This document shows, piece after piece, positions 9,906-19,676 of a DNA stretch of 64,000 nt. Position numbers and translations under genes: made by a program. Positions within the stretch are counted from its first letter, which is position 1. Each line of letters opens with the position of its first letter. The notes beneath the pieces were generated by a model that saw nothing but the letters and a program-made list of their open reading frames with translations, ran no database searches and was not told the origin of the DNA. The stretch comes from Prorocentrum cordatum (lineage: Eukaryota; Sar; Dinophyceae; Prorocentrales; Prorocentraceae): positions 58,157-122,156 of the forward strand of contig CAUYUJ010022542.1 in assembly GCA_963575745.1 (NCBI GenBank). The letters run 5' to 3'.

Positions 9906-9974
9906 TCCGTAGCCTTGGCTCAAGCCCCCCTGGCTCAAGCCCTCGGTTCAAGCCTGGCTCAAGCCTGGCTCAAG
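9906..9974 (+). other. DinoSL relic followed by stacked partial leaders
   Basis: The sequence at 9906-9924 begins TCCGTAGCC and ends TTGGCTCAAG. It matches the 22-nt dinoflagellate spliced leader except for three missing bases in the middle. It is followed by TGGCTCAAG at 9931, 9955 and 9966 and by GGTTCAAG near 9944. In dinoflagellates, repeated rounds of trans-splicing and reinsertion of cDNA are known to leave such stacked leader ends. Confidence 0.75.
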
Positions 9975-10064
9975 CCCGCCCCTGCTCAGGGTCGGCGCTC
10001 GGGCCCGGGTGATGGTGTCCGCGGCGGCGCGGCGGCGCTGGCAGACGCGCGCGGCCGTCCAGCG

Positions 10065-10190
10065 CCGCTTGGGCGCCGCTGGCGCCGTGGCCGCCGCGGG
10101 CGCCGCGGGCGCCGCTGGCGCCGCTGGCGCTGCCGGCGCCGCGGGCGCCGCGGGCGCCGCGGGCGCCGCTGGCGCCGCCAGACACGCCAC
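10065..10190. repeat. GGCGCCGCG/GGCGCCGCT 9-bp repeat
   Basis: About 13 units lie here. All frames are open and read as Ala/Gly or Arg-rich polypeptide. Confidence 0.85.
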
Positions 10191-10930
10191 ACACCGCCCC
10201 TGGAGGTGCAGCCAGCTTCATGTAGTTGGAGGATAAAGCCGTCCGTCGGTGGCCTTCCGCGTACTTCAGGCGGCAGCTGCCGTGCCCCCTGTGCAGCACC
10301 CTCCTGGATCCCCTTGCCTCGCTGGCGATGCTCACCACGCCTGCCTGGCTTTCTCCTCTAGTCCATCTGGCGCCGGCGCTGTGCCGTTGTTGACGGGGCC
10401 GGCCCGCGGTCGTCCGAGCCTACCACGTGCACTGACTGATGGACTTCTGGGTACTGTGACCGCGCCGGAGTGGTTTAGCCTTCTGCAGCCGCTACAGCAC
10501 CCTGGACTCATCCCCATATTCTGGCAGGTTTGCGACGTTCCTCGGCAGCTCAGCTCCCCCAGCCAGCACACGTCGTTGGGACGGCTTGGGCCTGGCGCCC
10601 CAGTGGCGACTCGCTCATCGGGGTTCGCGCCTGCCCCCACCCAGTATGACGGGCACGTCGGCCCGTGTGCACGTCATGTCGCTGAGTGGGTTATGCCTCG
10701 CGGCATGCAGCGCATTTCTCGACATTTCGTCAAGACTGCACGTGCCCGAGCTTCCCAGTATGTCCCCTGCCGTCAGCTTCCCGCGCAGCCCCGCGGCTGC
10801 TTTGTGAGTGGGCCGGCCGGCTAGCGGCGCGTCCTGTAGCTAATTAGGCTTGCCCGTCGGCCCGGACACCCTGTTCGCCGCCTGCGCTCTTCGCTCGCGG
10901 CCGCGACCAAAAACGTATCCCCACCAGCCC

Positions 10931-11680
10931 ATCCAGAATTGATTGCCAGTTTTCTTGAGGCCTCTTTGGAGGCTATCTAGAGCCATGCTCGGCTATTGGC
11001 TGTCGGGGGCTATCTTGAGCCATGTTCGGCTATCTTGGGCCATCTTGAGGCTGTTTTGAGGTTTCTTGAGCCATGCTTGGCTATCTTAGGCCATTTTGAA
11101 GGCCATCTTGGGCTATCTAGGGCTCTCTTGGAACCACCTTGGGCCAAAAAGGGCGGGGTGGAGGGTCTTTGGGAGAGGCTGGGAGGCCTCTTGGGGCCAT
11201 CTTGGGCCCCATGTATCAAAAAGAGGGGGGGGGAGAAATTTGCCCCCCCCCCCCCCCTCCCCCTTCCCCCCCCCCTCCCCTTCTGGGAGGCTCTAAAACG
11301 GCATCTTGAGGCCCTCTTGGAGCGCTCTTGGGCACCTTTTGGGCGATCTTCGGGCCTTCTTCGGCCTTCTTGGGCCGCTCTTGGGGCCCTTTTGGGCCAT
11401 CATGGTGCCATCTTGAGGCTTCCAAAGCCCATCGGAAGCGAAAAGGCGAGAATGCCAACAACATTGTTTTTCCTCAGGCTTTTGCAGGGTTTTGGCATCT
11501 TGGGGAGCGCCGTAGAGGGCTCGAAGGGCATTTCGATCCGTCTTGGGGCTGTCTAGGAGCCTCTTGGGGGTATGTCGGAGGCTATCTTGACCCATCTTGA
11601 AGTAACATGGGCCATCTTGGAGGCCATCTTGCGACTGTGAACGACTCTTGGGGCAATCTTGGGCCATCTTGGACGCTCTA
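10931..11680 (+). repeat. TCTTGGGCCAT satellite with G and C homopolymers
   Basis: Degenerate TCTTGGGCCAT and TCTTGAGGC units occur. A conserved spacer lies near 11425-11480 (CGGAAGCGAAAAGGCGAGAA). Long G and C runs lie at 11221-11285. Confidence 0.75.
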
Positions 11681-12230
11681 ACGCCTCGCGGCGCGCCCCG
11701 TCCAGGCCCAGGGGAGGGGGTAGGGGGAGGGGTTTCAGTGGAAGAGAGAAGAAACAAACGCGCTATACCACCTAAGCCCAGAGGGCTGGTGGGATTCGGG
11801 TCGGAACGCATCTCTGGAGTGGTCCGGTGCAGAGGGACTGGCGGTATCGGTACCTTCTCGTTTCCCCAGACAACGACGACCACGATCGACGAGGAGGGGA
11901 GCCGCCGCCGCTGTCGCCTCCCTCGTCGCTGCCGTTGCCGTGGTCGTTTCACTTCGGTTTCGTGATGTCGATCGGGAGATCGACTGTAAGAAATATTGTG
12001 AGATCGATCATGAAATCTATAATGAGATCGATGGGGAGACCGATGGTGAGATCCATAGTGAAGTAATTGATCGAAACATGGATTGTGAGATCACTTGTGG
12101 GCTGGACGTCAGATCGATATTCAGATCGCTACTGGCACCGATGGCGACATGTATTGTTTGATCCATGGTGGGATCGATTGTGATATCGATCGTGGCATCA
12201 ATTGTGAGATCGATTGTTATATTGATTCTT
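11681..12230 (+). repeat. dispersed cassette plus 12-bp array, copy 2
   Basis: Positions 11681-11794 are unique-looking. From 11795 the sequence repeats the 8490 cassette and then the 12-bp GAGATCGAT array, reading as DREIDxE in one frame. The array ends near 12230, followed by CATCCGCCGACCCCTT. Confidence 0.8.
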
Positions 12231-12524
12231 CAGGCTTTCGCCACATCCGCCGACCCCTTAATTTAAGTCAATGATCAGATGGTTCGAAACCGTTTGGCGG
12301 TCGTTTTGGGGTTCTTGTCGGGTTTCCTGGGAGTTCCTCGGGGCCTCAGGGGGGCATCTTTGGGGCTGTTCGGGCTACTCCTGGGCTCGTGTTCGAGCTC
12401 TCTTGGGCTTCTTTGGGCTCTTCTTGGGCTGCTTTGGCGTCCTCGTGGGCCGTCTTGGGGCCTTTTGGGCCCCCAGGGGTGTTTTTTTGGTGCCCCCAGG
12501 GGTTCCTGGGGGCGGAAAGCTAGA
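12231..12524 (+). repeat. TCTTGGGGC satellite segment
   Basis: Units such as GGGCTCTTCTTGGGCTG and CGTCTTGGGGCC continue to about 12520. No gene is visible. Confidence 0.65.
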
Positions 12525-12670
12525 TTTTACCTAACAGCGAAGACTGATAGGTTTCCAGTGGTGTCAAAAGAGAGCATCTTGACTCCCCAGGGGGGTCTGG
12601 GCGGGATCCGGACAGGATCCGAGGGAATCCGGACGGGATCCGGGGATTCCTTTTTTAGCAAACAGTAACG

Positions 12671-12801
12671 CACTTCGTGTTCTTCGAGTTCCCAGAACTC
12701 CATTCCTGGGCATGATTCTGAATGCCCGGAGCCAACTGTAGGCTACTTCGTGGTCTTCGAGTTCCCAGAACTCCATTCCTGGGCTTGATTTTGAATGCCC
12801 G
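12671..12801 (+). repeat. 73-bp tandem repeats, block 1 (interrupted by LINE)
   Basis: The unit is 73 bp (CACTTCGTGGTCTTCGAG, CCCAGAACTCCATTCC, TGGGCATGATTTTGAATGCC, CGGAGCCAACTGTAGGC). It holds a perfect 6-bp stem GGGCAT/ATGCCC. The array breaks off at 12801 inside a unit. Confidence 0.85.
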
Positions 12802-13457
12802 ACTTGAACGAGAGGGCGCGCAGTGCCGGTTTGCAGCTACACATGGGCAAGACGAAGATCTTGTCTAACGAGGCAGACCGCCGGGGAGTGTTGCGACAGA
12901 AAGACGTTGAAGTCGGAGACGGGCGGGTCGAAGTCTTAGAGTTCAACGACAGCTTGAAGTACCTAGGAAGGAAATTAACTTTCAGTGAGTACCACGATGT
13001 GGAAATCAACCACAGGATCTCGAGAGGGTGGGCTGCTTTCGGAAAGTTCAAACCCGAATTGTGTAATCGGCATTACCTCTTACATTCCAGATTGAGGCTA
13101 TTCGACGCTGTCGTGTCTTCCGCGGTGCTGTATGGGAGCGGTGCCTGGACGCCCACTGCAGCGCGAGAGCAAAAACTCAACGCAACAATGCGGAAGATGC
13201 TTCGGAAAATTGTGGGCGCGCGGCGACTGGAACATGAATCATATGTTGATTGGATTGTGAGACCTACTCAACGGGCAGAGGAGGCATACTCGAAATCGGG
13301 TTTGCCTACGTGGCTGCACGCGCAGAGCGAGAGGAAAGCCAACTTATATCGTGGGCTACAGTCATGCAGTGACCACAGATGGGGGCAGGTTGCGTTGCGA
13401 TGGGCCCCTTCTGGTTGCAGATCTATTGGAAGCCCGTTGAAACGATGGACTGACTAG
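12795..13457 (+). pseudogene. LINE reverse transcriptase, C-terminal (thumb) fragment
   Basis: The 220-codon frame is homologous in style to the end of type-1 retrotransposon polyproteins. It shows GLQLHMGKTKIL, a YLGRKLTF-like step with EINHRISRGWAAFGKFK, then RLRLFDAVVSSAVLYGSGAW and MRKMLRKIVGARR. It ends in the conserved W..L.W.P..R..G.PLKRWTD motif and a stop. The catalytic palm domain is absent, so it cannot work. The ATG at 12795 belongs to the flanking 73-bp repeat; the true reading frame would have come from further upstream. It is a different lineage from the LINEs at 18.4, 28.9 and 61.5 kb. Confidence 0.85.
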
Positions 13458-13629
13458 ATCTTGTCTGCTATTTCTTGTCTGGCGCGTGCGAGAATCATCG
13501 GGAAGCCTGGGTGTGGGAACTTTCAAGAATGGGGCGTGAGAGAATCGCCAAGAAAGTGGGAACCGCGCGCGCAGCAGCCCGCGCAGGGCGCGCTCCGGCG
13601 CATGCTGCCTCTGACTCTGACTCGGACTC
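12802..13629 (+). mobile_element. 5'-truncated LINE insertion in the 73-bp array
   Basis: Foreign sequence interrupts a 73-bp unit: the unit stops at AATGCCCG (12801) and resumes at CGGAGCCAACT (about 13629). At most 2 bp are shared at the join, so no clear target duplication remains. The inserted sequence contains the end of a reverse-transcriptase polyprotein. It closes with a short GACTCTGACTCGGACTCG repeat, a tail type seen in some LINEs. The second copy of the composite repeat lacks it. Confidence 0.75.
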
Positions 13630-13850
13630 GGAGCCAACTGTAGGCCACTTCGTGGTCTTCGAGTTCCCAGGACTCCATTCCTGGGCATGATTCTGAATGC
13701 CTGGAGCCAACTGTAGGCCACTTCGTGGTCTGCGAGCTCCCAGAACTCCATTCCTGGGCATGATTTTGAATGCCCGGAGCCAATTATGGGCCACTTAGTG
13801 TTCTTCGAGTTCCCAGAACTCCATTCCTGGGCCACATTTTGAATGTTGAT
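13629..13850 (+). repeat. 73-bp tandem repeats, block 2
   Basis: Three further units continue the array interrupted at 12801. They end GGGCCACATTTTGAATG, then the GCTGAG satellite begins. Confidence 0.85.
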
Positions 13851-13851
13851 G

Positions 13852-15095
13852 CAGGCTGAGGCTGAGGCTGATGCAGGCTGAGGCTGAGGCAGGCTGAGGC
13901 TGAGGCCGAGGCTGAAGGCAGACTGAGGCTGAGGCTGAGGCTGAGAGGCAGGCTGAGGCTGATGCTGAGGCAGGCGGATGCTGAGGCAGGCTGAGGCTGA
14001 GGCTGAGGCTGATGCAGGCTCAGGCTGAGGCAGGCTGAGGCCGAGGCCGACGGCAGACTGAGGCTGATGCTGAGGCAGGCTGAGGTTGAGGCCAAGGCAG
14101 GCTGATGATGAGGCAGGTTGAGGCTGAAGCAGGCTGAGTCTGAGGCAGGCTGAGGCTGAGTATGAGGCTGAGGCTGAGGCTGAGGCTGAGGCTGAGGCTG
14201 AGGCTGAGGCTGAGGCAGGCTGAGGCAGACGCTGAGGCAGGCTGATGCTGAGGCAGGCTGATGCAGGCTGACGCTGAGGCAGGCTGAGGCTGAGGCCGAG
14301 GCCGAAGGCAGACTGAGGCTGAGGCTGAAGCAGGCTGAGGCTGAGGCTGAAGCAGGCTGAGGCTGAGGCTGAGGCAGGCTGAGACTGAGGCTGAGGCTGA
14401 GGCTGAGGCCGACGGCAGACGCTGAGGCAGGCTGAGGCTGAGGCTGAGGCTGATGCCGCGGCCGAGGCCGAGGCTGAAGGCAGACTGAGACTGAGGCTGA
14501 AGCAGGCTGAGGCTGAGGCTGAGGCAGGCTGAGGCTGAGGCTTAAGGCAGGCTGATGCTGAGGCAGGCTGAGGCTGAGGCTGAGGCAGGCTGATGCTGAG
14601 GCAGGCTGAGGCTGAGGCTGAGGCAGGCTGAGGCTGAGGCTGAGGCAGGCTGAGGCTGATGCTGAGGCAGGCTGAGGCTGAGGCAGGCTGATGCTGAAGC
14701 AGGCCGAGGCTGAGGCAGCCTGAGGCAGTCTGAGGCTGAGGCTGAGGCCGAGGCTGAGGCTGAGGCTGAGGCTGAGGCGGGCTGAGGCAGACGCTGAGGC
14801 AGGCTGAGGCTGAGGCTGATGCAGGCTGAGGCTCTGGCCGAGGCTGAAGGTAGACTGAGGCTGAGGCCGAAGCAGGCTGAGGCAGACGCTGAAGCAGGCT
14901 GAGGCTGAGGCTGAGGCAGGCTGAGGCTGAGGCAGGCTGAGGCTGAGGCTGAGGCTGATGCAGGCTGAGGCTGAGGCAGGCTGAGGCCGAGGCTGAAGGC
15001 ATACTGATGCTGAGGCTGAAGCAGGCTGAGGCTGAGGCTGAGGCAGGCTGATGCTGAGGCTGAGGCAGGCTGATGCTGAGGCAGGCTGAGGCTGA
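13852..15095 (+). repeat. GCTGAG hexamer satellite, copy 1
   Basis: GCTGAG units occur with GCAG, GATGCTG and GCCGAG variants. The minus strand is open for nearly 600 codons and reads as a Ser/Ala/Gln/Pro repeat. It is not a gene. Confidence 0.9.
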
Positions 15096-15392
15096 GGCTG
15101 TGACTGCGACTGCCGTCGCCGCTGCGACTGTCATCGCGAATGCGACTGCGACTGAGAGAACAGCAGAATTCTACAACTGGATTTTCATATGAATTTTAAG
15201 GGGAATGCTTCCATATATGCTTCTACACATCGCTGTTAGGTTGCTTTGCCGGGATAGTTGTTACCTAACAGCGAAGACTGATAGGTTTTTAGTGGTGTCA
15301 AAAGAGAGCATCATGACTCCCCAGGGGGGTCCGGGCGGGATTCGGACGGGATCCGGGGGAATCCGGAGATTCATTTTTAGCCAACAGTAACG
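15096..15392 (+). repeat. composite-unit tail and next leader
   Basis: The tail of copy 1 (GACTGCGACTGCCGTCGCC, GAATTCTACAACTGG) ends near 15253. The leader of copy 2 begins there and matches 12525-12668. Confidence 0.75.
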
Positions 15393-15740
15393 CACTTCGT
15401 GGTCTTCGAGTTCCCAGAACTCCATTCCTGGGCATGATTTTGAATGCCCGGACCCAACTGTAGGCCACTTCGTGTTCTTCGAGTTCCCAGAACTCCATTC
15501 CTGGGCATGATTTTGAATGCCCGGAGCCAACTGTAGGCCACTTCGTGGTCTTCGAGTTCCCAGAATTCCATTCCAGGGCATGATTTTGAATGCCCGGAGC
15601 CAACTGTAGGCCACTTCGTGGTCTTCGAGTTCCCAGAACTCCATTCTTGGGCATGATTCTGAATGCCTGGAGCCAACTGTGGGCCGCTTCGTGTTCTTCG
15701 AGTTCCCAGGACTCCATTCCCGGGCCACATTTCGAATGCT
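15393..15740 (+). repeat. 73-bp tandem repeats, uninterrupted copy
   Basis: CACTTCGTG begins at 15393, 15466, 15539 and 15612 and as CGCTTCGTG at 15685: an exact 73-bp period. It ends at CGGGCCACATTTCGAATG. Confidence 0.9.
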
Positions 15741-15744
15741 ACGG

Positions 15745-17015
15745 CAGGCTGATGCTGAGGCTGGGGCAGGCTGAGGCTGAGGCAGCCTGAGGCTGAGGCC
15801 GAGGCTGAAGCAGGCTGAGGCTGAGGCTGCAGCAGGCTGAGGCTGAGGCTGAGGCAGGCTGAGGCTGAGGCTGAGGCAGGCTGATGCTGAGGCAGGCTGA
15901 GGCTGAGGCTGAGGGTGAAGCTGAGGCTGAGGCTGAGGCAGGCGGAGGCTGAGGCCGAGGCTTAAGGCAGACTGAGACTGAGGCTGAAGCAGGCTGAGGC
16001 TGAGGCTGAGGCAGGCTGAGGCTGAGGCTGAGGCAGGCTGATGCTGAGGCAGGCTGAGGCTGAGGCTGAGGCTGATGCAGGCTGAGGCTGAGGCAGGCTG
16101 AGGCTGAGGCCGAGGCTGAAGGCAGACTGAGGCTGAGGCTGAAGCAGGCTGAGGCTGAGGCTGAGGCAGGCTGAGGCTGAGGCTGAGGCAGGCTGATGCT
16201 GAGGCAGGCTGAGGCTGAGGCTGAGGCTGATGCAGGCTGAGGCTGAGGCAGGCTGAGGCTGAGGCCGAGGCTGAAGGCAGACTGAGGCTGAGGCTGAAGC
16301 AGGCTGAGGCTGAGGCTGAGGCAGGCTGAGGCTGAGGCTGAGGCAGGCTGATGCTGAGGCAGGCTGAGGCTGAGGCTGAGGCTGATGCAGGCTGAGGCTG
16401 AGGCAGGCTGAGGCTGAGGCCGAGGCTGAAGGCAGACTGAGGCTGAGGCTGAAGCAGGCTGAGGCTGAGGCTGAGGCAGGCTGAGGCTGAGGCTGAGGCA
16501 GGCTGATGCTGAGGCAGGCTGAGGCTGAGGCTGAGGCTGATGCAGGCTGAGGCTGAGGCAGGCTGAGGCTGAGGCTGAGGCTGAAGGCTGAGGCTGAGCA
16601 GGCTGAGGCTGAGGCTGAGGCTGAGGCTGAGGCTGAGGCTGAGGCTGAGGCAGGCTGAGGCTGAGGCTGAGGCTGAAGCAGGCTGAGGCTGAGGCTGAGG
16701 CAGGCTGAGGCTGAGGCTGAGGCTGAGGCTGAGGCAGGCTGAGGCTGAGGCTGAGGCAGAGGCTGAGGCAGGCTGAGGCTGAGGCCGAGGCTGAGGCAGG
16801 CTGAGGCTGAAGCAGGCTGAGGCTGAGGCTGAGGCAGGCTGAGGCTGAGGCTGAAGGCTGAGGCTGAGGCTGAGGCTGAGGCTGAGGCTGAGGCAGGCTG
16901 AGGCTGAGGCAGGCAGGCTGAGGCTGAGGCTGAGGCTGAGGCTGAGAGGCAGGCTGAGGCTGAGGCTGAGGCTGAGGCTGAGGCTGAGGCTGAGGCTGGC
17001 AGGCTGAGGCTGAGT
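15745..17015 (+). repeat. GCTGAG satellite, copy 2, with 155-bp higher-order repeat
   Basis: This has the same hexamer as 13852-15095. Between about 15960 and 16580 the array has a nearly identical higher-order unit; GAAGGCAGACTGAGG recurs at 16118, 16273 and 16428, exactly 155 bp apart. Confidence 0.9.
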
Positions 17016-17172
17016 CTGTGACTGCGACTGCCGTTGCCACTGCGACTGTCATCGCGAATGCGACTACGACTGCGAGAACAGCAGAATTCTACAACTGGAT
17101 TCTCATCTGAATCTTAAGGGGAATGCTTTCAGATATGCTCCTGCACATCTCCGTTAGGTTGCTTTGCCGGGA
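17016..17172 (+). repeat. composite-unit tail, copy 2
   Basis: It repeats 15096-15253 (TGTGACTGCGACTGCCGT, AACAGCAGAATTCTACAAC, GTTAGGTTGCTTTGCCGGGA). Confidence 0.8.
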
Positions 17173-17970
17173 TAATGGATTTTTGGTGGCCCTCTGGGGC
17201 TCTTCATGGTGCTGTCTTGGAGTCCTCTGTGGCCGTCTTGGGGGCCTCTGCGGCCGTCTTGAGGCCATCTTGGGTTTGGGCCGTCTTGGGGCCGCCCAGG
17301 GCGCCTATTGGGCGGTCTTGGGGCGGTTTTCGGGGCCTCCTGGGCCGTCTTGGAGCGCCCGCAAGCCGAAAAGACGCAAAGGCAAGACACATAGGAAAAC
17401 CACAATGGAGAATAACTAAGTTTCACTTTTCGAGGCTCTCTTGGGAGGCTTCTTGGGGATCTCTTGGGCCGTCTTGGAGTTCTCTTGGCCCTTTTGGGGC
17501 AATCTTGGGCGTCTTGGAGCGTTCGTTTGGCGTTTCGGAGCCCTCGTGGGCCGTCTTGGAGGCCTCTTAAGGCGTTCTTGGCCCGTCTTTAGGCCCTCTC
17601 GCGGCCGGAAAAGCCCCGTGGTGCGCTCGTCGTCGGCCCGGGGGGGGGGGAGGGGGGCAAATCTCTGGTTTGAGGTGTTCTGGGGGTTCTGGGGGGGATA
17701 ATCTCACATGCCTGGAGACCCACAAGGGGTCGGCGGATTTTATCCGAAAGCTTCCACGGGTCGTCCACGAAGTGGTTTCCCAGGACAAACAGGAGAACTC
17801 TGCGGAGCGTTGTGCGCATCGGGTCGTGGTCTGGCCTCATCCTCCTCCTCGCCCTATTCTGAGAATCGTTGGCTCCCTGCGCTCACCGCATCTCATACGT
17901 GGACGGGCCGGGGCCTGATCTAATTTGACCGCCTGTCGACCTCGCGTCTCTTCCGACATCTTCCGGCTGG
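17173..17970 (+). repeat. TCTTGGGGCC satellite, conserved cassette, then unique
   Basis: Satellite units run to about 17595, with an AAAAGACGCAAAGG spacer near 17360. A cassette (17595-17745) reads GGAAAAGCCCCGTGGTGCGC, poly-G, then AATCTCACATGCCTGG and CACAAGGGGTCGGCGGATT. It is found again on the minus strand at 43336-43475. From 17746 to 17970 I see no gene. Confidence 0.7.
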
Positions 17971-18360
17971 TGGGTAGGAGGAAGAGGAGGAGGAGAAGGA
18001 GGAGGAGGAGGAGGAGGCGGAGGACGAGGAGGATGAGGAGGGGGAGGGGGAGGGGGAGGAGGAGGAGGAACAGGAGGTGCAGGAGGAGCAGGCGGAGCAG
18101 GGGGAGGAGGAGGAACAGCTGGAGGAGCAGGAAGAGCAGGAGGAACAGGAGGAGGAGGATGAGGAGGAGGAGGAAACGGAGGAGGAGGAGGAGGGAAGCT
18201 CCTCTTCCTCCTTCCCCTCCTCCTTTCTCTCCTCCTCTTCCTCTTCCTTCTCCTGCTCGTCCTCTTTTCCTCCTCCCCTCCTCCCCCGCCCCCCCCTCCC
18301 CCTCCTTTTCCTTCTCCTTCTCCTCCTCCTCCTTCCTCTCCTCCTCCTTCTCATCCCTCC
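17971..18360. repeat. (GAG)n then (CTC)n inverted microsatellite pair, 5' of LINE 1
   Basis: GAG-type purine repeats at 17976-18195 switch to CTC-type pyrimidine repeats at 18196-18360. They could fold into a long hairpin. The CTC run ends exactly where the spliced leader starts. Confidence 0.9.
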
Positions 18361-18382
18361 TCCGTAGCCATTTTGGCTCAAG
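18361..18382 (+). other. DinoSL relic, exact 22-nt match
   Basis: The sequence begins TCCGTAGCC and ends ATTTTGGCTCAAG. It is identical to the conserved dinoflagellate spliced leader with T at the variable first base. The leader is normally added to mRNA by trans-splicing. Its presence in genomic DNA directly upstream of a LINE shows that a mature, leader-capped transcript was copied back into the genome. The 5' UTR then runs 18383-18482. Confidence 0.93.
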
Positions 18383-18482
18383 GGGCCTGCTCCTGAACTT
18401 CCAACCTCGCTCGAGAGATTGAGGCGTGTGTTATTGTTCGGATTGCTCGCTCCCAGAGTAGTGGCCAGGGGTTCGCGACCCC

Positions 18483-19676
18483 ATGACTAAGACCCAGTAT
18501 GTGCCATGCCGGCAATGCGGGTATCAGTGGAACTGGCGATCGAAGCAGTCGTGTTTCCAGTGCGGAGGCGGACTCCAACCCAGCCCCAAGACGGCTCAAC
18601 CACCGAAGGGGCAATGGGCCTCGCCGCCCTCGATACCTCCATCTCCGCTTCCTCCGCAGCCAGTTTGGCCTATGTTTCCGCAGCCCGACATGTTCGGCAA
18701 CCATGTGACTTCCCCTTTTGCCATGGTCCCACCCAGGCCGCCGATGCCGCCGCCTCCGCTACCTGCTGATGCGATGGGCTACGTCCAGAGGGGCAAGTTC
18801 GGCCAAGGCGGGGGGAAGATGAGGAAGAAGAATCGCAAGAAGGTGAAGAAGGACAGAGATCTGGATCCAGATGATGTGGTCATGGAGGACGCGCTCGCCG
18901 TCATCGCGCGCCGCCTCGACCCACACCTCTTCAAGGAGCTCAAGAGTAAGGTCGCACCAGTGCCCAAGCCTGTTCCCATCTTGCCCGAGACCCGTCTCAA
19001 GCAAGCAGCTGAAGCGGCACGTGCGGCCAACAAGAAGCATCAACAAACACTGCAGTGGGTCGAGAAGGCCAAGCGGCAGTGGACCGAGGCGGAGCACTAC
19101 CTGGCGGACCAGGCCACCAAGCTCGCGGAGGCCGAGGCGGAGGAGGAGCGTGTGCGTGCCAGCTTGGCACCAGCGTCCAAGGCCTCGCCGCCCGCCACGA
19201 CGGGCATCGACCTCCAGGCGCTGCTGAAGGGCGAAGACATCTCCATCAGCGAAGGCGATCTACTCGACTTGGAGGGCCAAGAAGATGATTATGAAGGCGC
19301 TGGAGAGCTCCTCGAACAATGGCGCGAGCGGAAGACCCAGCTCGGCGCCTTCATCAAGCAGCTCGTGACAGAGCATTTCAAGCCCATGGCCCAGCAGGTG
19401 CAGAAGGATATCGAGACCATCAAGGAGCAGCGCCAGCGGTTGCTCTCCCACAAGCGTAAGAAGTGCAACGACGGAGCCTCCGCGGCGGGCGCCCCTGCAG
19501 AGGAGCCCGAGGTTGCAGCTACTGGCAGCACGTCGGCAGCATCGAGTACCCAGCTGGGGCCGTCTCAGGAGGAGCTGGACAAGATCAATGCGCGCAAGGC
19601 GGAGTTGATCGCAGCTGGCAACGGCATGAGCAAGGGCGACGCTGCTGGGAGCAGCGGCGGCGACGCCTACGCTTGA
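18483..19676 (+). CDS. LINE 1 ORF1 protein (zinc ribbon, coiled coil)
   Basis: It has 397 codons from ATG, the first in frame after the leader, to TGA. Residues 9-27 form a C-x2-C-x11-C-x2-C zinc-binding pattern with aromatic residues between (C9, C12, C24, C27). Residues 30-95 are Pro-rich. Residues 105-125 are strongly basic (GKMRKKNRKKVKKD). Residues about 165-230 form an Ala/Glu/Lys-rich coiled coil (QWVEKAKRQWTEAEHYLADQ). Another charged helix lies near 275-325. In LINEs, ORF1 proteins bind the element RNA and oligomerise through coiled coils; that role is inferred here. The frame is intact and GC3-rich, so this protein could still be made. The endonuclease frame continues in the same phase after the TGA. 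Confidence 0.8.
   Translation: MTKTQYVPCRQCGYQWNWRSKQSCFQCGGGLQPSPKTAQPPKGQWASPPSIPPSPLPPQPVWPMFPQPDMFGNHVTSPFAMVPPRPPMPPPPLPADAMGYVQRGKFGQGGGKMRKKNRKKVKKDRDLDPDDVVMEDALAVIARRLDPHLFKELKSKVAPVPKPVPILPETRLKQAAEAARAANKKHQQTLQWVEKAKRQWTEAEHYLADQATKLAEAEAEEERVRASLAPASKASPPATTGIDLQALLKGEDISISEGDLLDLEGQEDDYEGAGELLEQWRERKTQLGAFIKQLVTEHFKPMAQQVQKDIETIKEQRQRLLSHKRKKCNDGASAAGAPAEEPEVAATGSTSAASSTQLGPSQEELDKINARKAELIAAGNGMSKGDAAGSSGGDAYA

Larger units (their letters stand above)
9906..10917 (+). mobile_element. candidate retroposed spliced-leader mRNA
   Basis: The insert starts at a DinoSL relic. It ends in an A-rich stretch (ACCAAAAACGTA). TCCCCCCACCAGC at 9892-9904 and TCCCCACCAGCCC at 10918-10930 flank it as near-identical direct repeats. 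This is the layout expected for a reverse-transcribed mature mRNA. I recognise no protein in the body: a 9-bp GGCGCCGCT repeat (10065-10190) encodes poly-Ala, and later frames (10249-10824) show no motif. The ATG nearest the leader lies at 10012 and opens an Arg/Ala-rich frame ending at 10236. Confidence 0.6.
12525..17172 (+). repeat. tandem duplication of a composite repeat unit
   Basis: Copy 1 and copy 2 share the same order of parts. Part 1 is a 130-bp leader with CTAACAGCGAAGACTGATAG and GGATCCGG motifs (12525-12668; 15254-15392). Part 2 is a run of 73-bp repeats. Part 3 is a GCTGAG satellite. Part 4 is a 150-bp tail with GACTGCGACTGCCGT and AGCAGAATTCTACAACTGG (15096-15253; 17016-17172). 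Only copy 1 carries the LINE fragment at 12802-13629. Confidence 0.8.

Noticed and set aside
10249-10824. 191-codon frame after the poly-Ala repeat
   Set aside because: No ATG start, no motif, and ambiguous codon bias; kept only as the body of the retroposed transcript.
13362-15134. 590-codon minus-strand open frame rich in Ser, Ala, Gln and Pro (and a 437-codon one at 15739-17052)
   Set aside because: Both are translations of the GCTGAG hexamer satellite, which lacks stops in this frame. No non-repeat domain is present apart from 73-bp repeat translation.
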